Assembly: GCA_030431185.1 (NCBI GenBank)
Contig: JAUIJO010000019.1
Location: forward strand, 1 to 19,735
DNA: 19,735 bases
Reading direction: 5' to 3'
From: Gammaproteobacteria bacterium
GTDB lineage: Bacteria; Pseudomonadota; Gammaproteobacteria; Xanthomonadales; Xanthomonadaceae
Within the stretch, counting starts at the first letter, position 1, and each line of letters begins with the position of its first letter. The notes under the pieces were generated by a model, which saw only the letters and a list, made by a program, of their open reading frames with translations, did no database searches and was not told the origin of the DNA. A program made the position numbers and the translations under genes. Positions 6,696-13,531 of the stretch are shown piece by piece.

Positions 6696-8426
6696 ATGTT
6701 CAGCGTAGTCGTCGAAACCGGACGTTCCGGACCCAGGACCATCCGATGCCTGCACAAGGAGTGCGGCATCGGGCGTTCCGAGGAGAACCTGGTCATCCTG
6801 CAGGGCTGGAGCATCGCCAACCATCACGCCACGATCCGCGTGATCGACGAGGCCATCTACATCCAGGGCAATGGCGGACGCGCGGCGGTACGCGTCAATG
6901 GAAGCGCGATCAAGAGCCAGCATGGTCCGATCGAGGCGACCGATGTCGTCGAGATCGGTGACTACAGGCTCAGCATCACCTCGGAGCTGGGCAAGTCGCG
7001 GCGCGGCGCGCAGGCGGCGCCCACCCGGCCGATCGGTGCACCGGCGCCCGCGTCCACGCCGGTTGCCCCGTCACCCGCGGCGACGCCTCCGTCCGCGCCG
7101 GAGACGCAGTCGACGTCGACGGACCTGGCGACGACCAGCGATGCCCCGCCCGACATCGTCGTATGGCGCGAGCGCGTCCATGCGTCGCTGCTCAAGCAGA
7201 TGGACCTGCGCCGGATCGACGTGCACAGCCTCAGCGACGAAGAACTGCGGATCAAGACCGGCGAGCTTATCGACGCGGTGATGTCCAAGGAGTACGCCGA
7301 CCTGCCCAAGGTGATCAATCGCAAGATGCTCGCCAAGCAGGTCCTCGACGAGGCGATCGGCCTGGGTCCGCTGGAGAACCTGATCGAAGACAACAGCGTG
7401 ACCGAGATCATGGTCAACGCGCATGACCAGATCTACATCGAGCGCGCCGGCCGCATCGAGAAGTCGCCGGTGTACTTCACCAACGACCGCGCCGTCTTGT
7501 CCGCGATCGAACGCATCGTCACCCCCCTCGGGCGGCGCATCGACGAGAGCTCGCCGATGGTCGACGCGCGCCTGAAGGACGGCTCGCGCGTCAATGCGAT
7601 CATCCCGCCGATCGCGCTGCGCGGCCCCAGCATCAGCATCCGCAAGTTCGCCAAGCGCAAGCTCGAGGGACGCGACCTCATCACCTTCGGCTCGCTCGAC
7701 GAGTCGATGCTCGCGTTCCTGGAGATCGCGGTGCGCGAACGCAAGAACATCGTCGTCACCGGGGGCACGGGCTCGGGCAAGACCACGCTCCTGAACATCC
7801 TCTCGAACTTCATCCCGGACCGCGACCGCATCGTCACGATCGAGGACGCTGCCGAATTGAAGCTGGTGCAGCCCAACCTGGTCGCGCTCGAGGCCCGCCC
7901 CCCCAACCTGGAGGGCAAGGGGCAGGTCACCATCCGCGACCTCGTCAAGAACGCCCTGCGCATGCGCCCGGACCGGATCGTGGTCGGCGAGTGCCGCGGC
8001 GGCGAGACGCTGGACATGCTGCAGGCGATGAACACCGGCCACGAAGGCTCCCTGACGACGGCCCACGCCAATACCCCGCGCGACGCGATATCGCGCATCG
8101 AGGTGATGGTGCTGATGGCGGGCATGGACCTCCCGATGGCGGTCGTGCGCGAGCAGATCTCCTCGGCGGTCGACCTGATCGTCCACCAGCGGCGCTACCC
8201 CTGCGGCTCGCGCAAGGTCAGCCATGTCACCGAAGTCACCGGCATCGAAAGCGGGACGATCCAGTTGCAGGACATCTTCAACTTCAAGGTCACGACCTTC
8301 AACGGGACCGACGGGAAGGTCGAGGGCGATTTCGTCGCGACGGGAGCGATCCCGGAGTTCATGGAAGAGTTGGCCGACCGGGGTGTCTCGATCGACCTGG
8401 GCATCTTCCGGAAGCCAGGGGAGTAG
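6696..8426 (+). CDS. cpaF: FHA-CpaF/TadA fusion: Flp pilus motor ATPase
   Basis: A 576-residue protein. Residues 1-98 form a forkhead-associated domain with Gly26-Arg27, the 'WSIANHHATI' segment (38-47) and 'VRVNG'. A Pro/Ala/Thr linker covers about 100-155. The rest is a complete CpaF/TadA secretion ATPase. It has Walker A GGTGSGKTT at 356-364 (Lys362), the Walker B/Asp-Glu region 'RIVVGECRGGE' at 427-437 (Glu432) and the His-box 'GHEGSLTTAHANTP' from 448. TadA hydrolyses ATP in the cytoplasm, as a hexamer, to power pilus assembly. FHA domains normally bind phosphothreonine. The fusion is unusual next to standard CpaF (about 430-490 residues), and no TadZ/CpaE gene lies between the secretin and this gene. 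ATG 6696 is the only start that keeps the FHA domain; its Shine-Dalgarno is weak. Confidence 0.93.
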   Translation: MFSVVVETGRSGPRTIRCLHKECGIGRSEENLVILQGWSIANHHATIRVIDEAIYIQGNGGRAAVRVNGSAIKSQHGPIEATDVVEIGDYRLSITSELGKSRRGAQAAPTRPIGAPAPASTPVAPSPAATPPSAPETQSTSTDLATTSDAPPDIVVWRERVHASLLKQMDLRRIDVHSLSDEELRIKTGELIDAVMSKEYADLPKVINRKMLAKQVLDEAIGLGPLENLIEDNSVTEIMVNAHDQIYIERAGRIEKSPVYFTNDRAVLSAIERIVTPLGRRIDESSPMVDARLKDGSRVNAIIPPIALRGPSISIRKFAKRKLEGRDLITFGSLDESMLAFLEIAVRERKNIVVTGGTGSGKTTLLNILSNFIPDRDRIVTIEDAAELKLVQPNLVALEARPPNLEGKGQVTIRDLVKNALRMRPDRIVVGECRGGETLDMLQAMNTGHEGSLTTAHANTPRDAISRIEVMVLMAGMDLPMAVVREQISSAVDLIVHQRRYPCGSRKVSHVTEVTGIESGTIQLQDIFNFKVTTFNGTDGKVEGDFVATGAIPEFMEELADRGVSIDLGIFRKPGE

Positions 8427-8432
8427 ACGCGG

Positions 8433-9278
8433 ATGATCTGGATGATCGCTGGCCTGGCCTTCGCCTCCATGCTCCTGGCGGGCCTCTATCTCGCGAGCGC
8501 GGGCGAGAAGTTCATGGTGCGCTACCAGGATGCGTTCCTCGACCAGGCGAAGACCAACCTGGCCGACATGTTCCTGTTCATCGATCCGTCGCGCCTGTTC
8601 ACGCTCAACATCGCGATGTTCATCGTCCTGCCCTTGCTGGTATGGATCATCTCCGGACAGGCGCTGCTGGCGCTGGTCGCGGCGGTGCTCATCGCCGTGT
8701 TGCCCAAGAAGCTCTATGCCTTCCTCAAGCAGCGACGGCTCAACAAGATCCAGGCACAGCTCCCGGACGCCCTGATGATGCTGTCCGGCACCATGAAAGC
8801 GGGCCTCGGCTTCTCCCCGGCACTGGAAGGCCTGGTCAAGGACGGCTATCCGCCCCTGGCACAGGAGCTGGCGCTGGTATTGCGCGAGCAGCGCCTGGGC
8901 GTCAAGACCGACGAGGCCCTGGAACACTTCGCCGAACGCGTGCCGGTCCTGGACGCGAAACTGTTCGTCTCGGCGGTGCAGATCTCGCGCGAAGTCGGCG
9001 GCAACCTCGCCGAAAGCCTCGCGACGCTGGGCGAAACCCTGCGCCGGCGGCTGATCATGGAGAACAAGGTCAAGGCGCTGACCGCGCAGGGCCGCCTGCA
9101 GGGCATCGTGATGGCGATGCTGCCGGTGGGCATGGTCGCCTACCTGGCCTTCATGTACCCCGACACGATGGAACCGATGTTCCACACGCCGGTCGGTTAC
9201 GCCGTCATCGCCGTGGGTGCCGTCCTCGAGTACGTGGGCTACAAGATCTGCCTGAAAATCATGACGATCGACATATGA
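8433..9278 (+). CDS. tadB: TadB inner-membrane platform protein (type II secretion F domain)
   Basis: A 281-residue integral membrane protein. One membrane segment lies at about 1-22 and a hydrophobic pair at about 55-90. A T2SSF domain (PF00482) follows at about 105-235 ('QLPDALMMLSGTMKAGLGFSPALE' start, 'SREVGGNLAESLATLGETLR' core), with two closing membrane segments. TadB and TadC form the inner-membrane platform on which the CpaF ATPase acts. ATG 8433 is 6 bases after the cpaF stop and 9 bases after GGGGAG (8418-8423). It overlaps tadC by four bases or fewer. Length and topology match the family. Confidence 0.9.
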   Translation: MIWMIAGLAFASMLLAGLYLASAGEKFMVRYQDAFLDQAKTNLADMFLFIDPSRLFTLNIAMFIVLPLLVWIISGQALLALVAAVLIAVLPKKLYAFLKQRRLNKIQAQLPDALMMLSGTMKAGLGFSPALEGLVKDGYPPLAQELALVLREQRLGVKTDEALEHFAERVPVLDAKLFVSAVQISREVGGNLAESLATLGETLRRRLIMENKVKALTAQGRLQGIVMAMLPVGMVAYLAFMYPDTMEPMFHTPVGYAVIAVGAVLEYVGYKICLKIMTIDI

Positions 9279-10156
9279 TGCTCGTTCTTCTCTCTTTCAT
9301 GGTCTGCGCGGCGATCGTCCTGGGTCTGGTCGCGATCCGGGGCATGCTGCAATCCGCGCCGAAGACGGAGCGCGAGTACCAGGATCCGTTGCCGGCGATG
9401 CTCCGGATGATCTGGCCGCTCGTGACGATCGCCACCCACGTGGTCGGCCCGCGCATGAGTTCCGAGACGATGGAGAAGTCCCATCGTGCACTGCAGAGCG
9501 CCGGCCAGGATTACCTGGTCTCGCCCGAAGAGCTGGTCGGCCTTCGCGTCGTCGGGGCGGGCATCGCCATGGCCATGTTCATGGCGGTGATGCTGATGCT
9601 CAAGCCAGGGTTCGGCAGCCTGCTGATGGCGATCGCCTTCGGCTTCCCCGTCGGCTGGTTCTATCCCACGCTGTGGCTCAGCGATCGGCGCAAGATCCGC
9701 GTCAAGAAGGTGATCCGCGACCTGCCGGTGTTCCTGGACTTCATCACCATGTCGGTCGAGGCGGGCCTGAACATCACGGGCGCGATCGAGCAGGCCGTGT
9801 CGAAAGGCCCTGCCGGTCCCCTCGGCCAGGAGTTCTCCAGGATGCTGCGCGACCTCCGCGCCGGCCTGCCGCGCTCGGAAGCCCTGCGCAGGTTGGCCGA
9901 TCGCATGGACATCGCGCAGATCTCCAGCTTCACCAGCGCCCTGATCCAGGCCGACCGGGTGGGCGCGAGTCTTGGCGACACCCTGCGCGCCCAGTCCATG
10001 CAGCGCCGCGAGGAGCGTTTCCTGAGGGCGGAGAAGTTGGCGCTCGAAGCGCCGGTGAAGATGATGTTTCCCCTCGTGACCTGCTTTTTCCCGCTCGTGT
10101 TCATCGTGCTGGCCTACTTCATCTACCTGAAGATGGTGCAGGATGGAATCCTATGA
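9275..10156 (+). CDS. tadC: TadC inner-membrane platform protein (type II secretion F domain)
   Basis: A 293-residue protein paralogous to TadB. It has a membrane segment at about 3-23, two at about 90-135, and then a T2SSF domain at about 150-275 ('RDLPVFLDFITMSVEAGLNITGAIEQ', 'DIAQISSFTSALIQADRVGASLGDTLR'). A final membrane helix ends '...FIVLAYFIYLKMV'. It is the second half of the Tad platform. The start is in an ATGATG: ATG 9275 overlaps the tadB stop and ATG 9278 is an equal alternative. The stop overlaps the next gene by ATGA. Intact and of normal length. Confidence 0.9.
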   Translation: MMLVLLSFMVCAAIVLGLVAIRGMLQSAPKTEREYQDPLPAMLRMIWPLVTIATHVVGPRMSSETMEKSHRALQSAGQDYLVSPEELVGLRVVGAGIAMAMFMAVMLMLKPGFGSLLMAIAFGFPVGWFYPTLWLSDRRKIRVKKVIRDLPVFLDFITMSVEAGLNITGAIEQAVSKGPAGPLGQEFSRMLRDLRAGLPRSEALRRLADRMDIAQISSFTSALIQADRVGASLGDTLRAQSMQRREERFLRAEKLALEAPVKMMFPLVTCFFPLVFIVLAYFIYLKMVQDGIL

Positions 10157-10503
10157 AGCGCGGGCCGCTATACGTGGATGGGACCCTCGTGCTCCCGAGC
10201 GTGCGCGGGGCGCTGCGGTGGTGGCAGCGCCTGCGTGGCCTGCTGTTCGCCGAAGCCCTGCCGGCGGACGGAAGCGACGCACTGCTGATCCGTCCCTGTT
10301 CGTCGATCCACACGATCGGCATGCGCTACGAGCTCGACGTGGTGTTCATCGACAAGCTGGGCCGTGTGCTCTCGATCCATCCCCGGATACCGCCCTGGCG
10401 CGCATGCATGCAGGCCGGCGCCCGCGATGCCCTCGAACTGAGGGGCGGAGTGGTCGAACAGATCGGACTCAAGGTGGGAGACACAGTCGAATGGCGCGCC
10501 TGA
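10153..10503 (+). CDS. DUF192 family protein
   Basis: A 116-residue protein covering almost exactly one DUF192 domain (PF02643). It has 'RLRGLLF' (26-32), 'SIHTIGMRYELDVVFIDKLGRVLSIHP' (51-77), 'DALELRGGVVEQIGLKVGDTV' (92-112). No signal peptide or membrane segment is visible, so it should be cytoplasmic, whereas many DUF192 proteins are exported. The biochemical role of the family is unknown. The gene overlaps tadC by ATGA and runs 13 bases into the tadD-like gene, so it is an integral member of the pilus operon rather than a chance neighbour. Confidence 0.85.
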   Translation: MKRGPLYVDGTLVLPSVRGALRWWQRLRGLLFAEALPADGSDALLIRPCSSIHTIGMRYELDVVFIDKLGRVLSIHPRIPPWRACMQAGARDALELRGGVVEQIGLKVGDTVEWRA

Positions 10504-11027
10504 CATTTCCGGCGATCATCGTGGTCGCGTTGGCGCTGCTGGCCGGTTGCGCGACCTCCACGCCTGCCAGGCCGGCGGCCGCGGGCGACCTGGTCGAGAT
10601 GGAGAGGATGGCGGAGCAGGCTTATGCGAGGGGCGACTTCGCGCGGGCGTCGGACCTGTACGCCGGCGTCGTCGAAGCCATGCCCGACCAGGCCGAGTAC
10701 TGGTACCGGCTGGGCAATGCCTACGCCCGGCAGGGCCTTCACCAGGAAGCGGCGCTGTCCTATCGCCAGTCCCTGGCGCTGGACGCCAGCAACGCCCGCG
10801 GCTGGCACAACCTGGGGATGATGCACCTGCGCCTGGCCAACGAGTCCTTCCTGGCCGGCGAAAAGCGGGGCAGCCAACGGGCCCGCGCGCACGAGGAGAA
10901 CCAGCGACTGGCTGACGCGACCTCCCGGATCCTGGACGAAGGCGCGCCCATGCCGTCCCCCGCGGCGGTGCCGGCGCGGTCGCCGGTCGGCGAGGACGTG
11001 CATCAGCAGGCAGGAGGTGAACAATGA
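10491..11027 (+). CDS. tadD: TadD-like TPR lipoprotein
   Basis: A 178-residue protein. Its lipobox is Leu-Ala-Gly-Cys with Cys20 as the lipidation site. Mature residues 34-67 and 68-101 are two clear tetratricopeptide repeats ('AEQAYARGDFARASDLYAGV', 'YRLGNAYARQGLHQEAALSY'), and a partial third starts at 102 ('NARGWHNLGMMHL'). The last 45 residues are Pro/Ala-rich and look unstructured. TadD is the Tad lipoprotein that helps its secretin assemble; position, lipobox and TPRs all fit, though its TPR array is short. ATG 10491 lies within the end of the DUF192 gene. The 3' end carries a strong Shine-Dalgarno for tadE inside its codons. Confidence 0.8.
   Translation: MARLTFPAIIVVALALLAGCATSTPARPAAAGDLVEMERMAEQAYARGDFARASDLYAGVVEAMPDQAEYWYRLGNAYARQGLHQEAALSYRQSLALDASNARGWHNLGMMHLRLANESFLAGEKRGSQRARAHEENQRLADATSRILDEGAPMPSPAAVPARSPVGEDVHQQAGGEQ
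11012..11020 (+). promoter_or_regulatory. Strong Shine-Dalgarno for tadE inside tadD
   Basis: AGGAGGTGA is nearly a full complement of the 16S rRNA 3' end. It lies 3 bases before ATG 11024, and its GGAGG core is 6 bases away. It is the strongest ribosome site I saw in the window and suggests that the pseudopilin is translated more heavily than its coupled neighbours. Confidence 0.7.
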
Positions 11028-11725
11028 ACCTGACTATCCAGCGCCGTGCCGTGGCGCATCCCCGGCGACTGCTCGGCCAGTCGCTGGTCGAGTTCCTGAT
11101 CGTCGTGCCGGTCTTCCTGTTCCTCGTCCTGGCCATCTTCCAGATGGTGCTCGTCTACCGCGCCAAGACGACCCTCGACTACGCGGCCCTGGAAGCCGCC
11201 CGCATGGGTGCGGTCAAGGGGGCGGAAATGGGGGCCATGAAGCGCGGCCTGATCCGGGGGCTCATGCCCCTGTACGCCACCTCCCCGGGCACGGGCGGCG
11301 CGGCAACGGCCTGGGGGCGCGCGAAGGCCGACATCGACCTCGGGCGGGCGGCAACGATCGAGATCATCAGCCCTACGCGGCGCGCCTGGAACGACCACAA
11401 GGAGCGCCAGTACGACAGGCGCTACGCGCTTCCGAACGACAGCCTCGCGTTCCGCGACCGCCGCGTCGGCAGCAGCGGCATGAACGTGCAGGACGCGAAC
11501 ATCCTCAAGATCAAGGTGACCTACCACTACCCCCTGATCGTCCCGTTCGTCGACCGCGTGCTGCGGGGCGATTCGGACTATGTGAAGCCTTCGGGTTTCA
11601 TTGATCCGGCGAAGGTCGACATGAGCAACCGCTTCGGCATCTGGTCGCACTACCGCATCCCCATCGAGTCCTACGCGATCGTGCGCATGCAGACGCCGAT
11701 CTACGACCAGAACCGGCTGCCATGA
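11024..11725 (+). CDS. tadE: TadE pseudopilin
   Basis: A 233-residue protein. Gly18 followed by Gln-Ser-Leu-Val-Glu-Phe gives a prepilin-type site with Glu23 at +5. A hydrophobic helix runs to about residue 44, followed by 'YRAKTTLDYAALEAARMGAV', the hallmark of TadE (PF07811). The large C-terminal domain (about 60-233) is periplasmic and longer than in the shortest TadE proteins. In the family, TadE is cut by the TadV peptidase and is needed for pilus formation without being the main fibre subunit. The gene has ATGA overlaps at both ends. The paralogue at 2786 is more divergent. Confidence 0.88.
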   Translation: MNLTIQRRAVAHPRRLLGQSLVEFLIVVPVFLFLVLAIFQMVLVYRAKTTLDYAALEAARMGAVKGAEMGAMKRGLIRGLMPLYATSPGTGGAATAWGRAKADIDLGRAATIEIISPTRRAWNDHKERQYDRRYALPNDSLAFRDRRVGSSGMNVQDANILKIKVTYHYPLIVPFVDRVLRGDSDYVKPSGFIDPAKVDMSNRFGIWSHYRIPIESYAIVRMQTPIYDQNRLP

Positions 11726-12351
11726 GGTCCGTGTACGCACTGGCCTGGGCTGCAGGGTGCGGCCTTGCCGTGATGGTGTCCCTGTCGGGGTCGGCGTGGG
11801 CCGGTGAAACCCTGCGCATCAAGGCGATCGTCGTCGGACAGGAGGGCGTGGGCTTCAATGTCGGCGACCGGCCGAGCCCGGTGACGATCCATCTGGACGG
11901 AGAGCGGTCGCGCGTCGACTTCAATGGACGGGGCGCGGAGGCGATCCACCTGCTGGTCGACGAGCAGACCCGGCGCGGCTGGATCATCGACGCCGGGCAA
12001 TCGCGCGCCCTCCCGATGGTGGCACGTGGTTTCGGCGAGCTGCTCGTGGATCCCGAGGCGCCCTGTGCCAGGATCGGCGTGCGCTGCCGCCCGGTCCCAT
12101 CCCGGGTGATCGCGGGCGTCCGGGCGCAGGGCTGGCGCTACATGGACGCCGACCGGCGTGGTCCGGGTGGCACGTCACGCGGCGAATTCTGGGTGGATCC
12201 GACACGCGGGCTGATCCTGGCCTACGAAGGGCATCGCAATGGGCGGTCGAGGACATACCGCATGCAGGCGATGAGCGTGACGCCCGTGGAGGATGCCTCC
12301 GGACTCTTCGAGCTCCCGCGGGACCCCGGCACCCAGGGGGCGGGGCCCTAA
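11722..12351 (+). CDS. Uncharacterised periplasmic protein of the Tad locus
   Basis: A 209-residue protein. Its signal peptide has a hydrophobic core at 14-22 and a likely cut after Ala-Trp-Ala (25-27). The mature part is beta-rich, with 'SPVTIHLDGERSRVDFNG' and 'RRGWIIDAGQSRALPM'. These resemble periplasmic proteins that present a small lipocalin- or LolA-like sheet, but I cannot assign a family. Two cysteines (in 'APCARIGVRCRP') are close enough to pair. It begins in an ATGA overlap with tadE, the same arrangement as the TadG-like gene with the lipoprotein at 1948. It ends 85 bases before the OmpA-like gene. Confidence 0.72.
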   Translation: MRSVYALAWAAGCGLAVMVSLSGSAWAGETLRIKAIVVGQEGVGFNVGDRPSPVTIHLDGERSRVDFNGRGAEAIHLLVDEQTRRGWIIDAGQSRALPMVARGFGELLVDPEAPCARIGVRCRPVPSRVIAGVRAQGWRYMDADRRGPGGTSRGEFWVDPTRGLILAYEGHRNGRSRTYRMQAMSVTPVEDASGLFELPRDPGTQGAGP

Positions 12352-12355
12352 ACCC

Positions 12356-12383
12356 GACGCTTTCCCATCGACGACACTTTCCC
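12356..12383. repeat. 11-bp imperfect direct repeat in the only sizeable gap between tadE and the OmpA-like gene
   Basis: GACGCTTTCCC (12356-12366) and GACACTTTCCC (12373-12383) differ at one base and start 17 bases apart. They lie in the 85-base noncoding gap before the OmpA-like gene. A GACGC/GCGTC inverted pair (12356-12360, 12386-12390) overlaps them. The spacing does not match a full helical turn, so regulator binding is only a possibility. Confidence 0.3.
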
Positions 12384-12424
12384 GGGCGTCCCGTGCATCT
12401 CGATCGCGTGCGCCCCGTTCCAAC

Positions 12425-12429
12425 GAGGA
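12425..12429 (+). promoter_or_regulatory. Shine-Dalgarno fixing the GTG start of the OmpA-like gene
   Basis: GAGGA lies 7 bases before GTG 12437. The open frame extends upstream to 12293, inside the preceding gene. Only GTG 12437 places a clean signal peptide and lipobox at the N-terminus. Confidence 0.65.
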
Positions 12430-12436
12430 TTTATTC

Positions 12437-13456
12437 GTGCATTCTGGATTTGCGGTTCCCCGGTTGTTCCTGTCGGCCTTGCTGCTGGCGTTGGCATCGC
12501 TTGCATTGCCCGCGTGCTCTCCCGGGAATGGGGAAGCCCCCGCCGAGGCAACGGATGCCGGAAGCGACGAAGCCGCAGCGGCGGAGGAGGTGGCCGGGGA
12601 AGGCAGCGGCAGCGAGGCGGCGCCGAAGGCGTTCAGTCCCGACAGCCTGCCGGTCAGCGAGGTCGAACTCGGCGAATTTCCTTACTTCCGGCTCCCCGAG
12701 GGGTACCACACCAAGCTCAGGAACGAAGCGACCCAGGCGCTCGGGCGCTTCGCGTTCTGGCATGGCGCCGGGTACATCGAGGCGAACGGCCGGATCTACC
12801 AGGGGAACATCCAGGCGGTCGAAGGAAAAGTATTCTCGAGCGCCGAGCTCACGCTGGCGATCGAGAAGCAGATCCTCGGCATGGGGGGCGTCCTGATCGC
12901 CGATTCGGTGGTGCCCAGCGCGGACCGCGCAATCGTGCTTACGCGGGATTTCGTGGACGAGTACAGCAAGGGACTCTGCTGGCCGACCGAGCCGGTCCGC
13001 ACCTACGTGGTCCGCAGCGTCGGCCACGATGTGTGGGTGCACGCCTGCACCTATGGGGACATGGGCGGCGGCTGGGTGATCGGCGACATCCCGGTGCCCG
13101 GGGCGGTCGAAGCGCCGCTGCCGGGTGCCGGACTCGTCCGTGCCCTTCGCGAGACCGGGAAGGCCGACCTGCGGCTCAGCTATCCGCCGGGCGCGGCCGT
13201 GCCCCGTGACCCGGGAGCCCAGGTCGACGCCCTTGCCGGACTGCTGGTCGCGTCACCGCAGGCGCGGCTGTCGATCCGGGGATCCGCCGGCGCGGGCCTC
13301 GATGCCGACGCTCGGGAGGCGCTTGCGCTCGCCAGGGCACGACAGCTGCACGACGCGCTCGTCGAGGCGGGCGTGGATGCCGGCCAGCTGGAGTTGGAGG
13401 CCAACCCGGAGGTCGCTGCGCCGGGTATCAGTGTGGTTTACCGTCCGGGGTCCTGA
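12437..13456 (+). CDS. OmpA-like lipoprotein with a degenerate peptidoglycan-binding domain
   Basis: A 339-residue protein from GTG 12437. Its lipobox is Leu-Pro-Ala-Cys (Cys27). A Glu/Ala/Gly low-complexity linker covers about 31-66. A globular domain at about 78-215 starts 'FPYFRLPEGY' and holds Cys181 and Cys204. It recalls the domain that precedes OmpA modules in DUF4892-type envelope proteins. Residues about 243-337 follow the OmpA_C pattern ('LLVASPQARLSIRGSAG...ALALARARQLHDALVEAGVDAGQLEL'). The glycan-binding Asp of 'GHTD' is replaced ('GSAG'), while the Arg of 'RARQL' is kept, so peptidoglycan binding may be weak. Several proteobacterial Tad loci end with an OmpA-like protein thought to anchor the apparatus to the wall; that role is inferred here. 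Confidence 0.78.
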   Translation: MHSGFAVPRLFLSALLLALASLALPACSPGNGEAPAEATDAGSDEAAAAEEVAGEGSGSEAAPKAFSPDSLPVSEVELGEFPYFRLPEGYHTKLRNEATQALGRFAFWHGAGYIEANGRIYQGNIQAVEGKVFSSAELTLAIEKQILGMGGVLIADSVVPSADRAIVLTRDFVDEYSKGLCWPTEPVRTYVVRSVGHDVWVHACTYGDMGGGWVIGDIPVPGAVEAPLPGAGLVRALRETGKADLRLSYPPGAAVPRDPGAQVDALAGLLVASPQARLSIRGSAGAGLDADAREALALARARQLHDALVEAGVDAGQLELEANPEVAAPGISVVYRPGS

Positions 13457-13531
13457 CGCCTCGACGACCGTGTACAAGGGGGTGCGCGGCAGGTGCACCG
13501 CGGGATTTCGGGATCGCATGAAGGGAAGCGG

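Noticed and set aside
7071..9185. A 704-codon open frame on the minus strand
   Set aside because: It is antisense to the FHA-CpaF ATPase and tadB, whose motifs are intact. Its composition is that of a shadow frame.
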